From: Rostratula benghalensis
Lineage: Eukaryota; Chordata; Aves; Charadriiformes; Rostratulidae
Direction of reading: 5' to 3'
DNA: 64,000 bases
NCBI GenBank assembly: GCA_013399305.1
Contig: VXAI01000013.1
Span: 62,001-126,000, forward strand
The notes under the pieces were generated by a model. That model saw nothing but the letters and a program-made list of their open reading frames with translations, had not been told where the DNA came from and searched no databases. Both the position numbers and the translations under genes were made by a program. This document shows, piece after piece, positions 1-14,224 of the stretch (positions are counted from its first letter, which is position 1; each line of letters begins with the position of its first letter).

Positions 1-1989
1 AGACCAGCCACTGCTGAAATGACTAAAAAACCCAATCTGGTTCTAGAGAAGTAAATAACAATTTCTATAAAACCGTTGTTTGTTTGTTTATTTGTTTGTT
101 TTTGAAAGGAAGAACAATGTCTCCAAAATTTCTAAGTTTAGGGATGAAATCCTGTTCCAATTGAAATGGCTTTACCTTTTGGATTTTTTAATGTCTGGGA
201 TTTAACACCCTTATCTTTTGTGGCATAGGTTTTCATTCCTTCATCCACCAAAACTTCTCAAAATTGTGGAATGTATCCATTCATCCATTACTGATTTGGC
301 TGTACACTGTTCCTGTGACATATGGACAAAGTTCTATTAAGAGAAAAACAGCAATGTTATGAATACTGGGTATATTTATAAATGAGTTTTCTGAAACTCC
401 TTTGAGTGTGATATATATTTCATCTGTTCCAGCTGCTGGGAAGGAATAAAGTTTCTTAAAACAACTGCTAAGTTAGAATTTGAAAGACCTTTCTTGTATT
501 CTTTCTTGTTCTAAGTATAACTTGTTAGCAAGTTACATGTATTTATATATACTCATGCTTTATCAAAACCACTGATTTCACCTAAAGAGAACATTTGAGG
601 GAAAAAAAATATTAATCACATAATGCTGTATCTACTTGAGCGCATCATTAATTCATAAAGACAGGCAGCATCTTCCTTAAGCCTGAATAGCTCCTTAAAA
701 AATATTGTGTCTTTTTTCAAATGGGTATTTTCTGGAGGCTAAAATGTACTTTGAAGTGTCCTAAATTTTAAAACACCTGACGCAGAAAGTGTCTCCTCTG
801 GGCTACTTTAATTTTTGTGGTTTATATTTTGTAAGCTGGTCCTGTGTTATAAATACATTATTTTAATTATTAATCACATCTTATTATTGCTTTATCAGTC
901 ATTTTGTCATATATTCAATAACTGCTATTACTCTCCAATACTGGAAACTTTTTATTTGAACATGTTCCGAAGGAGAAGAAAAATTAGGTTCTTATGTGGC
1001 AAGACAGAGAAAAAAAAAATCAGATAGTCCTGCATTTGTGCTCTTTATTTCGATGTGTTTATCGTGTATCAGTAAATGTCTTCAACACTGTTACTACTCT
1101 CAATTTTTATACTGGTAAGTCACTGATGTTTATTTATATTACAAACGTTACTTGAATAAAAATTTTCTTTGCTGCTTGTACACTGCACTGAAGTCTACTA
1201 CTCATTTAGTTGAATTCTTTTTATATTCTCACACAGATGACAAAAGTGATCTATTTATTGCAAAGTTTAAATTGGAAACTCAGATCTTCGGGTCTTAAAA
1301 ATAATGCCCTAACATTTTAGATCTACTAATCAGGTTATCAGTATGGGGATATTAAGGGCTGTGATGTGGTATCACCCGTTTCCATGATTAACTTACCTTC
1401 CCAGGTTTTCAAGGAGATTCCACTGCAGACGAGGTCTAAAGCATTAACTTTAATGGATTAATCAAGATGAAAGAGTGAAAGTGATCTGTCCAAATGTGCA
1501 TTGATTCATCTCAAAAACACTTAAAAATGAGAATGCTACCAAAAGCCCAGCAGTTGTAGATTTATCAGTATATAAAACCTGAGAGACCAATTCTTTCTAA
1601 ATTGTCAGATTAGCGGATCAGACACCATTTTCAAACCCAATTAGATGTGTTCCTCAAACAAGGAGAAAGTAATTTCTTTAAGGGCAGATTTTATCAAGTG
1701 CTTCTCAATAGTTTCTGGGATTAATGCTAAGTAATAAGTAGATTTATCACATTATTAACTTACTAATACCATATCAAACAAGTATCGGTCTCCTTTGCCC
1801 TACTGTAATAGCTACAAGTCTGATGTCATGCTTATTTTTGTTAAAATTTTTAATTAAAATACCAGACATAAAAAAGAGAAAGTGCTCTGGGCTTGTTAGG
1901 TTGTATTTTTATTTTAATATCAATATTCTTGTAATTATTTATATATCTGTTCTCTAATCCAAAATTATATTAACTGTGATTGTACTTAC
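1..1989. other. Unannotated AT-rich DNA
   Basis: No reading frame here looks coding; the longest plus-strand one (815-1027) is short and low in complexity. A T/G microsatellite lies at 76-104. A strong minus-strand donor-like sequence (GTAAGT at 1391-1396) follows an acceptor-like CTGCAG at 1423-1428, leaving only a 26-base interval; this is easily chance. Confidence 0.6.
76..104. repeat. (TTTG)n microsatellite
   Basis: About 29 bases of TTTG units with one TTTA interruption. The same motif recurs at 16811-16830 and, on the other strand, at 43129-43206. Confidence 0.9.
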
Positions 1990-2124
1990 TTTTGAATGTC
2001 CAGTTTTGCTTTTCTACAGGCAGGTGGCTTCCTTTCACTGCCTGGCAGTCTGTTTCTTCAAGCATAAGCTGATCATCAGCCAGTATTAGGAAGATACATC
2101 TTTTTGTGATAAAATCTTGCATAG
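1990..2124 (-). other. Possible coding exon, unidentified
   Basis: On the minus strand this 135-base interval is preceded by a long pyrimidine-rich tract ending in GGACAG and followed by GTAAGTA, both close to vertebrate splice consensus. Only one of its three frames is open throughout. It gives 44 complete codons, and because the length is a multiple of three the exon would be phase 1-1 symmetric. The predicted peptide is mixed in composition (includes LADDQLMLEETDCQAVKG) and matches no family I recognise. No partner exon was found. The 26-base candidate at 1397-1422 would bring a stop after a few codons if joined in phase. Alternatives are an exon of a long noncoding RNA or chance. I infer a possible exon only from splice signals and frame. 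Confidence 0.25.
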
Positions 2125-5100
2125 CTGTCCAAGGGATGAGACAGGCAAAAGGAGAAGAGACTGTTTCTTTCATAACTTTCGGAATGAGGCATGGTCAGAA
2201 AGATCTTTTTGGATGCTATATCTTTAGATTGGCAACTTCCCTTGGGAAACATAGACTGGACATATAGCTTTCTTTAAGTACTACTGTCTTACATTTGCAA
2301 GAATTGATTTTATAAGAGGTAAAGTGCCAAATTCTTTAACAAGAGGGACAAATATGACATTTAAGTATATCATTAAAATGTTAATAAATTTTTGACAACA
2401 CACTGTCCCTCTGGAAAAGAACCTTGTTGGTATATCATAGTTACATCCTTTTTCCAGCTTTAGAGGTCTTCTGTCTCTGTTTAAGAGGGGATTTTTTTAA
2501 TGTTATTATATTTTCAATAGCCATGAGTCAGAACACTGAGTCCTGATCCACACAACATTTCATGGTTCAGAGTAAAGTCTTTTGCTTTCCTACAAACTAT
2601 TGTTTGTTAGCAGTGCTGAGAGAACTAAAAGAAAAGCTGAAAAATCTAGGAATTGAGGAGTGATCAAATTGTGTATTTGAGTTTCCGGAACAGTCAAAGC
2701 TCCTTTTATTGATAAAAGAAGGAAAAAAAGAATTAGGTGCCAGGTTGTAGCTCTATTGTAACAGCAAGGAAATTTTCTCATCTTAGTTTTGCAGCTCCAC
2801 AATTTTGCTACCTCATTTAGATGTGGGGTAGGGGTTCTGAGTTACTGTATAGTCTCTCACAGTCCAATTGATACCACCTGACCTGTATGAGAGTAGTTCT
2901 TGTCTACAAGTAGGAAAAATAACTTCCATTTGAGCATATTGAATTCATCTGTTGGGTCTGTACACTGTATATTGCAGTAACACTAGTGAAAAAATACCTG
3001 CTTAGTAACTTTCTAGTTTATGATGCAGTGTCCTTCATGGTTATTTTTATTAATTATGCATACAAAGGTATATTTTTCCCTCTCCTTGCCTCCCTGTTGT
3101 CTCTCCACATCACAAATTGTCATTTCAGAACAAGATAATTGGCAGTGTCAGAATCACAGTCATGGTCATAGTCATCATCACAGATGTTAGAATTAGCCCA
3201 GGAATAGTCAGGACATTTTGAATTAAATAATTTTGCTTGTTTACCTAGTCTCACAGTAGGCCTTTGGTTTCCATTTTTGCATTTCCAATAATCCATCATA
3301 TTTTAGAACAGCAATAGCACTGGAAAGATTAGGATATTGGGTTACTTTTTCTGGTGTTTCATGTAGGTTGCATTATTATGATGACAGATAATCAACACCA
3401 GGAAGGGAAAACACACTGGGGCTGTTTTATAAGCTGCTCCTGAAAAGTGAGTGAGGTGTGTGCAAGGCATCGCAGGCAAGTCAAATGTTGAATCTATACC
3501 TAGCTGCTTGCAAGACCATGTGAAAAGTGCTGTCTCCCACTATCCCCCTTTTAAAGGAAAACAGCTATCATCTTTGCATTTTGCCTGATATTGTAAGATT
3601 ATACATCTGTATTTGGGTTTTGCATATGTGTATGTGCAATACTTAGATTTGCCTTGGAAATATTTGCTGTATCATGTGTGTGAGAGAGTACTGAGGTGTA
3701 CTGCCTAGTCTTTGACTCTAATTTGTTTTAGATGTCTACAAAGAGATGGTTCTGGGCATCAGGAGCTCTGGAGTGTTGATGCAGTTATGCCACAACTGCA
3801 CAGAGTGCACAACTTGCATAGAAATTTCTCCTAAGGTTTACAATATCACTTGTTTGGATCTAGCCTAATGAGACTTTAGGTTACTTTTAAGGTGCTTTCT
3901 CTAGTTCTTTTTCTTTTTTTTTCCTGAAGTGTAAACTTTCCTCTGAGACTTTCAGTTGTAAAGATTATACATTATTAGCCTCATTAAGAAACCAACAGGG
4001 AACTTGCTGAAAATAAGCTCCAATGAATGAATTATTGTAATTATTAATTTATTTTATGCTTGAAGGCTGTGTTACCCTCCTATCTTTTCAGAAAACAGAG
4101 GTCCGTTTGCTTTCATTTTGTCTGTTTGTTTTTCTTAAACAGCTGTACAGGATTGTAAGCCATTTTGTTCTCTGTAGAACAATGCTGTAAATCTCTATGT
4201 CTTTGTACTTAGGTTTGAGTCATTTTTCATTGCATCAGTCTTATTTTTAATGTAGAACAACCTAATGCGTGGTGCTGGAAATGCATAATTTATTTGTGAT
4301 AGTCTACTGCGGTGTAGGATTTTATTTGCTTTATTAATAGAAACTCATCACCTTTACCTTTGCTGTGGGAGGTGAAAGAGCTTAATTCTCTCTGACTCAA
4401 ACTAATCTGCAAACACAACTGATCCAGGAGATGTTATTTGTCATTCCTCTGTATAAACTCAGGCTGAAAAAGATATAGATGTTAATATTTTGAGATAAAA
4501 ATACTTAACTAGGAGCCCGTGTATTTTCTTTTTTTTCCCCCCTAACTCTCTGAGGAATCTAAAACCATGTTATATTATACAGCTTTTACGGTTTTGCTTT
4601 TTTACTTATTGTCATGGCATTAACTGTAATAATAAACTAAAGGTCAGTAAATCAAAATCTCTTACCTTTTCTTGATTAGTTTATGACAATTCTGCCCTCT
4701 CAAAGACTTTGTCAGTATGATGGCAATGGAAACATCATTTTGTAGGCAATTTTTATTTTCTGAATAATATTCTATAAGGCTAACTATGGACAAGTGACAG
4801 AACTGTACACATTTATAAGTGTAATTAATTTTAGAAGGAAAAGGAAAATAGGATGAAGGAATGAAAGAAAGAAGGAGAGAGCAAAGGAGGAAGGGAGAAA
4901 ATAAACACAGTCCCTCATTTTTTTTCCAACAGAAGAGAGTATCTGCCCCCATTTAAAGGACTGTGGCCAGATGCTTTGGGTCTTAGTTACTATTTAGTTC
5001 CCATTTGTAAGATGTTAATTTAAGGAAGAACTACAAGTTTCTAAAGACCACAATATTTGTGTGTCAGAAAGGTACACATCAAACTACTATATGAAAAGCA

Positions 5101-8100
5101 CACTAATACTGTATGAAGGCTACGTTAATTTTGGACACATTGTTTGTCACCAAGTAGACACTCACAGTTTCTTTTATGTTTCCTTCAAATCTCATTTTCC
5201 ACTTGACTATAAACATGACAGATTCTTTGCTGACTCTGTGGTTTGGCATGACGGGCTCTTGGCAAATTTATGAGTTATCTTACCTCAGTTAATTCATCCT
5301 GCATGGAGCGCCTTAAACCTTTGCTTTTATATCATGTTATCCCAGAGAAATGGTTCAAGTAAACAGAAGAGTCCACCTTCAGAGGACCGAAGAAAGCATT
5401 TCCCACAGCATATTAGAATAGTGAGGAACTGTCAAAAGGAGGTTGTCATAAATGCACAGTTCAGGTACCCTCAGTTCCCCAAGTGAATGACAATTGAGTC
5501 ACAGTATTGAACAGGCATCTTATGGACGTTGGACTCCTACCTTGTTACTAGAACGCTCTGTTTATTTTATCGACATACACATTTTGCAAGTCTGCATTTA
5601 TTTGTGCATTGATATTTTGACTAATCCATATTAATGAAATTATATACAGAAAACTGTAACTTAATTACATGGTAAGCAGGAGTGATGCATTGCAGTCATC
5701 TTAATGTACTTGCATGTCCCCAGAGACTATTGGCAGCATCTGTTAATCTACTTACCATTGTATTAGTAGTAATTGGCAAAACCAGCAAAAACAAGCCCTC
5801 CCTCATTCACATAGTTGTAAAATGTGTTGCGTTTTACCTATACACTGAGAAGAAGTTTGAAATAGAAGTCAATGATATACCCTTAATGGAAGAATTAAAC
5901 CCTTTGTCTGTGTTTAAAAACATAACCCTCCTATTTTCATTTTGTGTTTCAAATTTTCTTTATTAGGAAGTCAGAAATTCAAAAGTAAAAGTAGTTAGAT
6001 CTACTGAGCACATCCTTGGGGCCTTCCAAACATATCTTTGAAGAATAGCAAAGGTAACAAACTGCTTGTTCTTCCTTTAACATTGAAAAAACCTGGTTCC
6101 AATCGCAGCTGTGGTCACGGAGGTAAAATTCTACTACTTTTCTTCAACATAGTAAGTCATTAGACAAAGTCAAGAATTAATAGTTGTAATGCCTAGTATC
6201 CTACTTGCATTTGAGGATGTATTTCATCACAGTACAAATCTATATGTCTTCCAGTTGTGTAGTACATTCCCGATCAGTGATCATTGCTTTGCAATGACAT
6301 ACATGAGAAAAGTAAAATCTGAAATTATAGACCATCTAGAAAATTATAGATTATCCGTAACATAGTGTAATATGGCATGTGGTATCATGATTTGCCCATT
6401 CTAGAAAAAAGTGGTTTCCAAAAAAAACTTCCTACTGTTTATACACACATTTCTTGACCCGTTCCCTTTTTGCTTTTAATCCCCTTTAATCACTTCTGTA
6501 TATTGCAGTCTCCAAAGTGATTCTGAGGGTAAATCAAGGTAAGTGAAGTGAAGAGGATGTTTATGATGGAGTTCATCTTGTATAGAAGTGAGGGTGCATA
6601 TGAGCCTAAATTAAATACTCATTATACAAGCAGAACACGCTGTATTGAGTTGCTAGAGATAATCACGAGGACTGAAAACGTTATTCATTCCAGAACAGTT
6701 CCAGTGGTTTAGTATACAGAAGTACTGCATATTTTTTCTTTTTGAGGAAATTGGAGATTTTCTGATAATGAATATACTTACACTTTTTAGTTCTATTACC
6801 TTTTGTAGACAAGTATTCTTTTGATAAGTGTAGCTTAGAGAAGGCACATATTTAATTGGTACAGGCATCTATTCTCAGATTGTAGTACAGGTGGGCTTCA
6901 TGAGCAAATAAGGCAGGAGCAACCCCTTTAAGTTGCTTTTCTATGAGCTAAATAGTTCCTATGTAAGATTTAAAACAGCTTTCATCCTTTTTAGCCTTAT
7001 AGGGGACATTTGCTGCCTTCCTGGTCTTTTTAGGGATATTTAAAGTAAAAATAATTTCAGAAGTGATAGGAAAAAAAGTGTTGTCATATCTTTTCTTTCC
7101 CAGCATGTACCAAGTTCTGTTGAGAGGGAGAGTTCATTATTCAGTGGCTATTAAGAAATTCTGGAGAACTTGATGTTACAACAGCTGCAAAGGCTCTACC
7201 AGTCTAATTCTATATCAGTCAGACCCTATTAGAATTGTCATAACAGCTATTTAAATAACTAAGTATAGTTATTTATTGAGATTTTAGTTATAGTTATTTA
7301 ATATATAGATATTTAAATAACTAAATGACTGGCACAAGCCACTTGATCTTTGTGTGAGTCCTGGCCAATTTATGCTTTGTGCAAGTCTAGGTTGGGTTTG
7401 TCACAGTTGTCTGTGCTCAGATTTCACTGCACATGTGTAAATTCTTCTTTGAAAAATACAGCAATCCTAGCTGTTAAAGTTGTACTTTCCAGAGAGAGCT
7501 GCACAGAAAGTAGCTGTGCAGGAAAGAGATACTTAGAATTTGTTTGAGTCTACACAGTCCCAGTATTTACAAATAAATTCAGCCCTTTGGCTTCTGTAGC
7601 AAACACAGGTAAGAGGACATTAGAACTATCTGTAAGGTGAAGCAAAAGAAACAATACACCATTCAAAAAATACATGTAAATAATTTCAGTCCTTAAGAGT
7701 GGGGGTGAACAAGCATAGGAGACTTTCATTTTCAGTCAGTCACTTGGTTACACTACCCTGTTAGGGCAGAACATGACCAGTATGGAATAAGAAAGCAACT
7801 AATTTGAAAAAAAAACCCAACAACCCAACAACCAAACACCTTCTTTAAAAAGCAATTAGTTTTTGATGTTGTCATTGTCTTTGCCTAGTAAGAACTGGAA
7901 TTTTAAATCATTCTGTGTTGGCTAATAATTCAACCTTATGCTAATGGAAGTCACATTTTCAACTGACAGTATATGCTATAAAAAAACAGAGTGAGAGCAG
8001 GACATCAAAGTGAATGAAATGAGAAATAATTTTATTCACTTCTAGTTATATCTTTTCTTCATCCATTGTTTGGTGCTTTCATATACACTGATCAACTCAT

Positions 8101-11100
8101 TTTGAAAGGACTAGATCATGGAATGTCAATAACACATAAAAAGTACATACGAAAACAGTATGAGGTTTTAATAGGGATCCGCTAATTCACTTTTTTTGCA
8201 TAAAATATCATTATCTGAGTCAACAGAATGTGTTCTTCAGTGTAACAGAGACATTTGTTATTGCTGTACAGATCAGATCACAGCCTTCAATAGCTCAGTT
8301 GTTTCAAAAGCTCTTAGATCCTTCTTCTTGTACAACACAGTACAAATATTCACATATTCATAATTTGATTCTTCATTTTGTTTATATTTAAAATAATAAA
8401 TCAGCCTAGATGCAGACATACTTTAAACTTTTGTGTTTAATTTTCAAAATTGGCAACTTATTTTTTAAATGCACTTCCTTCTTAAGGAGTTGGTTATTTT
8501 AAAGAATTTGAAATAATAACACAAACCATAACTATAATTTCTAAAATAAAAGATGATGAAGATTATTTATGTCAAATGGGATTCTGAAGACAGTGGGGTT
8601 TTGTCTCCTGGATTGTGACATCCATAAACTAAAGGCTTTCTTTCAGTTCATAAGAACACCACTACACCATTAACCCTTTCTCTTTAGTCTGACAAATTTA
8701 TTCCATCTCTGTACTTCTCAGGTGTTCCAGCATACAAAATATAAACCTGAGATTGGAATTAAAATATCTTTTCAGACTTCTTGGACGACCTTGGACAGAT
8801 GGACTTGGATTCATCCCCCTTAACTTCATATCCCTGCATCTCAGCTAATCATCCCAAACTCCTGTTGGTTCATATGACCTGTTTCAGACAGCCACTTTTA
8901 GATGAGATGTCTGAAGTTGTAGAGGATGTTTTCCATCCCCTTTGTTGCATTGGCCTTCTGGGAAATGAAGAAAACAGTGCTGTTCCATAACTGCCATATC
9001 AACGTATAAGAAGGGATAAATAACAGTAAGAGGTGACTGAACCTTGATAGTCCATCAACTCCTAAAGATTCTGATTTATCTGTCCCCATAAATGTGGAGT
9101 TATATGGACAATGAGTCAAACATGAGGGAAGGTACAGAAATGGGATGAGTAATACATGACAGTAAACTAGGAAACTAATCTAAAGCGCTGAAGCACTCCA
9201 CAAAGGATGGGACAGCTGAAAACTAAAATGTGGTGAGATCATCTCACCAAATAAGGAGTAATTTGGATTAAGAATAGTCATAGAATAAAATTGAAATGAC
9301 ATACGAAAGAAGGTGTTATAGGATGCCATAAGTAAGCCTATGAAAAGAGGATGTATTTTTCTTAATTATTGCTGTTTATTTAGTGAGAAATATTTTTATG
9401 ACTTTTAAAAATTTGTACCACTAAGAAAAACTGATTCTGTGTTATGCTGATCACATATAGGGATGGTAACAGTTGAAGGACAATGTAAAATCCTATGTTA
9501 CATAGTAAAGCTTGCTCCTTGCTCTCTGGAAGAGCTTGAGCTCTCAATTTGAAGCTGTTCTATTAAGAAACTTTTCTCCTGGCTACACTGCTTCTCATTA
9601 CAGCAATCACCTGTGTAGCACTCAAACTAATCTATCATTTCAAACACTAGCTTCTGGAGATTATTATTGTATAATAAGTTATTCTGACCATATGGACAAG
9701 TGTTTTGTATTAGTTTCTCAAAATAGAAAAGAGAATAACCTGGGGAACTAATGAAAAATGAGGCCTTCGTGGTCTCTAACTCAGAATCTACATTTCAATA
9801 TATATAATCTCAAATTATCTCTGCTGTTTTGTTTGTAAAAGTACAACATACAAATTGAAATATGATAAAAAATGTTAACCTTGATCATAACGTGAAAACT
9901 ACTTGCATAGCGCTTCATTGGCATGTAGACCTACAATCTCTACTAATTAACTACATTAACAAGATTTTTCTCATATTTCTATGTTCATGTTAAACTTCAC
10001 TACTAAATTAGTCTCCTTGACATCCATAGCCTGGACAGATGTTATCCTATGCTACAAGAAGTGTGAGGCCTCCTGGAAATTCATATTCGGAGTTCCTGTG
10101 TAGCTGACATGCTTCCGCAGAGCCTAGCTGAGAAGACCAAATTCATGCTGTGAGGAAAGTGGGAGATTTCTCTCCATTGGGTGGGAAGATTTAGCGCCCT
10201 AGTAAGAGAATCTAAAGTTAACAGCCTAAAGCTTATAGCTGATTTCCTTTCTTCATCATCTTCTTCCCTCTGTTGTTACCCCGTTTTAAGATAGGATTAC
10301 TCAGTGAGTGAATTGCACTCCTCAAGAAGCACACAGAAATCTGTCAGGGGATCCTATTATTACTGTTTAAAGAGAAGAAAACTTTATTGTAACTCCTCAT
10401 AAGACTTTACTTTTTCAGGTCAAGCAGTCACTGGAAGAGGGCTTTTTTGTTTGTGGACTGTTTTTTCGTTGTTTTTAGTTTTGTTCTTTGGGTTTGTGTG
10501 GGGGTTTTTGTTGTTGTTTTTCATATGCACATACTCTATGCAATATGTATAAGGTTATTATTGTTATCAATATTTAAGCAAACCAGACCACAAAACTTTT
10601 GATGTAGTAAAACATTAGAGCAGCACAACTCTTCGTCACTCAAGTAAGGCCTGATAAAGTGAGAAGAATGGAAAGAAAAAGTTATCATTCTCTTTTTTTT
10701 TTCCTAATTCTTTTTTTTCTACAAGTAAAAAGTAAATGGAGTGCTTAGTTAAGGTTGCTGAAGCTGCCTTCATGACATTGATTGACTAACTCCGTTGTAG
10801 TTGGTTGGTTACATTTCAAGACTAAACCCAAAGCTTCTCTGGAGAGTATGGGAATTAGGTCTGTAGACTAGTGAGCCAAGGATTAAAATTTAACACATAT
10901 TATATTCTTTCCCGTGGATGATTCTCCAGATGCACTTGTATATTGAAGATAAATGAATAGTAAGAGGACCGTTTTTTTTGTTGTTTTTCAGAAGTGGTTT
11001 ATCAGATCTGTTCTTCAAGAGTGTTAGAGGAGGAAAATTCAGTAACATACAATCAAAGTGTCAGATTAGCAGAACTGGGAATGTGAATACCCTTTTTAAC

Positions 11101-14100
11101 AAAAAAAGACAAAAGCCTAAAATCAAACAGTTGCTCAGCCTGTGCCAATGGGAAATTTTTCACTGACTCACATGAAACCAGGCTTTTATGTCTTGTTTTC
11201 TCACAGAATAGGCAATGTCAGTTCATTTCATTTGTTAGCATATTCTACTAGATTTTTTTTACCTAGGTATTGTTTGACCTTATATTTTATTTTATTTTTT
11301 TGTCCAGCATTATCACAATAATTACTGCATTTGAGTTTTTTAATGATTGCATTAGGCTGGTCTAGTACTACTACCTGCTTTTAAATAATTAGGTTTTGTT
11401 TCATTATTCCAGTTAAAATATTTTAATATATTTTGCCAAGATACAAAATTCTTAGCAGGATTTAGAAAAGAGTATACCCATAAAATTCATGACTGCTATC
11501 CCACAGGATGTGATTACTGCATTCCAACAAAATGCTATTTTTACTCATAAGTAGGAAATGCAGTATGATGTTCTGATACTTTATCCCTTTAGTATTGTAT
11601 CTAGTAGCTTTTGGTGTAATTTCATGTTATGCAGTACCTGCAGTAAGTGTGATTATTGACTCCTCATACTGTTCACCGTTCACTTAAGCAAATAGCCTCT
11701 AGTCATCATTTTCAAAGTAGATATGAAGAAGATTGCATTTCCATAATTAAAAATAAAAATCAAATCCCTCTTCTGTCTTCATTTTTAAATTGCTGCTGTC
11801 AAACTGTAAAAATGTACCAAAGAAAAATGATTGAAATACTTTAAAAAATCATTCATAATACTTAGTCTTGGATGAATAATAAAAAGGTAGATCATTACAA
11901 ATTGTTATTTCCTCATTCTAAATAGATTATACAAATCCTTAATGCTTTACAAGTGTCCATTATGGTATAGCAATCATAATTCCTATGCATTTTTACACTG
12001 CTAAGCATATGTTGCATAGCTAATAAGTAGCTCAACAATCAACGTAATCATTCAATTAAATCTTGAAAAATAATATATTTTCATGGTAGCTACTTAAAAA
12101 AAAATAATCAGAAGTGCGCTCATTAAAATTAAACTGTCTTTCAGTATCTGTCTTGTCTTGTGTTAAGATGGAATCTGACTGTTTGGCAGTGTTTTTCTTT
12201 CTTGGATCCAGGTGTTACTGTGTTGTAGATTGAAAGTGCTACTTCTTTGTATATTTTATTTTACTCATGATATTTTCTTTGACTTCCAATTAACATTTAT
12301 TCAACATTTCAGGGCTCACTGATATGTCCTTTTAAAACAATTACAACTTTAATAGGTCACAGAGCTGACATTTGTCTACAGATGAAACCAATTTCAGAGT
12401 TTTTATTTCAAATTATATAATCTGAATGCTATCCTCTTGTCTGTCTCTACGCTTCCTTTAGCTTTAGTAATTGTATTCTGAAGACAGGATACTTGTTTGT
12501 ATGTGTATTTTTACAGTTCATGCAGATTTAGGAAATGCATGTATTCCTGAGTAGAGAGACATCATGAATGACATCTCTTAAGAAATGAGTAAAATAACTC
12601 AGCATAGCTACGCTGAGGCTTCTGGCCAATAGGGATAACAAGCAAACTTTTTTTGTTTTCTTGACTTCTTTATTGCTTAGTGCACCATGAAGCATTCAGA
12701 ACTAGGATTTAATGTTGACTGTAGCAGCAGTACAGCAGTGACTGATAGATATGGTTACCATCACCCACAAATGCTGTTCCATGCTCAGATAGACTTTCAT
12801 CCGTAAGCACCTGCAAAATGGAAAATCTAGCTTTCAATTACGTACATTTAATATCAGAGTCCACAACCTCTATTTTATCACATTATCTTGAAGACATTTA
12901 GTTTTAAATTTAAGTAGGAAGTTCTATAAAAGTTTTATAAAATACTTTTTTCTTTTAAATGAGGCACATCTGAAATTAATACTATGAAAATCAAAAAAAA
13001 AAGTCATCAAGACTGCCTCAATGCATCGACAAGTATGGCATTTACTTACATTTATCACATTTACTTGTTTGTACAATGTAATATAAATGTCTGTGAAAAG
13101 GCTGTAACATATAGACAACAAAGGAAGCAAAGCAAACTTCCCACAGGCATTTGAAACAGAGTTTTTCAAAAGTTTTAGGAGGCCAGCCTCAGAGATATCT
13201 GGGCACCAGCTGTGACAGCTTTGCCACTCTGTGCTGTGAGATATATGTTCTCTGAAGGAAGTTGTTTCAATGCATTGAGTCCTCTGATTACTTTTGTAGT
13301 AGCCAGGATGACACTCAGGGTGTGTGTCTAAGGGCATTAACTTACTCGATTCTCACGTAAAACTACGTACTATGAATATATAGTTCCTAACTGAACAGTG
13401 TTAGTTGGCACTACAGTGCGATTTCTGTGTAATCACACAAGCAAAACTGAAAATAAGAGCACAGATGCAGGAAGTAAATAATAATAATTCTTTTGGTATG
13501 CTGATATCAGTAAATTTCTGGATATTTTCCTGATAAGATTGTAATGTTGATAAACTATCTTTGAGATGAAAGCTGACACTAATCACAAAATATTTAGATT
13601 CATTAGAAATAAATTACCACCATTAAATTACTCGTATTTTGAGTGACATATTTGGAAACAATGTCAAATACTAGGAAGGAACGTGGCTGGGGATCTATTC
13701 AGATTGTTCATGTCCTTCCTTCCTACATTAGTAAGCAATGATTCATAAAAAAACACACCCACAAAGCAAAAGCAACCAACAAACACCACCCCATCCTCTC
13801 CCTCTCCCAAGTCACCAACAAATGAATCCTCAAATAAATAATAATGAATCTTTTATCTGTCTGATAAAATTTCAGATAATATCTGAAAAAAAACTTTACG
13901 CATAAATGTGGTACGCACAATGACATTTGTAGCATGAAGTTTTTGCCCTCTCTTGAAGAAATCTATCCTGTCTTTCTGTAAGGTTTTAGCAAGAAGTTCA
14001 AGCTGAACAAAAATGCATTGATTTTTTTAAATCTATTTGCCTATATATTGATTTACCTACCTCTACTTACACACATGCAAACACACCTGAGTAAATATGC

Positions 14101-14224
14101 TAGATGGGGCAGGTCTGAGAAAGAAAGGATTCTTTCTTTTTCTTAGCTAGACAGAGAACATGTATTTCATTCTGCAACTCCTTTAAACTTCCAGCATGAC
14201 TTTTAGTTTTATTGTACCAACACA
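2125..14224. other. Unannotated AT-rich DNA, no gene seen
   Basis: Twelve kilobases with no supported gene. Reading frames are below 100 codons except a 137-codon minus-strand frame at 12924-13337. That frame has no recognisable domain, has a low-complexity C-terminal half and lacks splice support. A self-complementary AT motif lies at 7249-7324. A 30-base interval at 6509-6538 is flanked by good acceptor- and donor-like sequences. No transposon could be assigned. Confidence 0.55.
7249..7324. repeat. AT-rich direct and inverted repeat
   Basis: The 14-base word ATTTAAATAACTAA occurs at 7249-7262 and again at 7311-7324. An approximate reverse complement (TTAGTTATAGTTATTTAA) lies between them at 7284-7301. 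The middle copy could pair with either outer copy. No function is evident. Confidence 0.6.

Noticed and set aside
4666..4802. Possible minus-strand exon ending at a GTAAGA donor
   Set aside because: The acceptor at its upstream end lacks a nearby pyrimidine tract, and the longer frame is mostly translated pyrimidine repeat.
12924..13337. 137-codon minus-strand frame
   Set aside because: No recognisable domain, no good splice pair, and the C-terminal half reads as low-complexity AT-rich translation. Length alone is not convincing over 64 kb and six frames.
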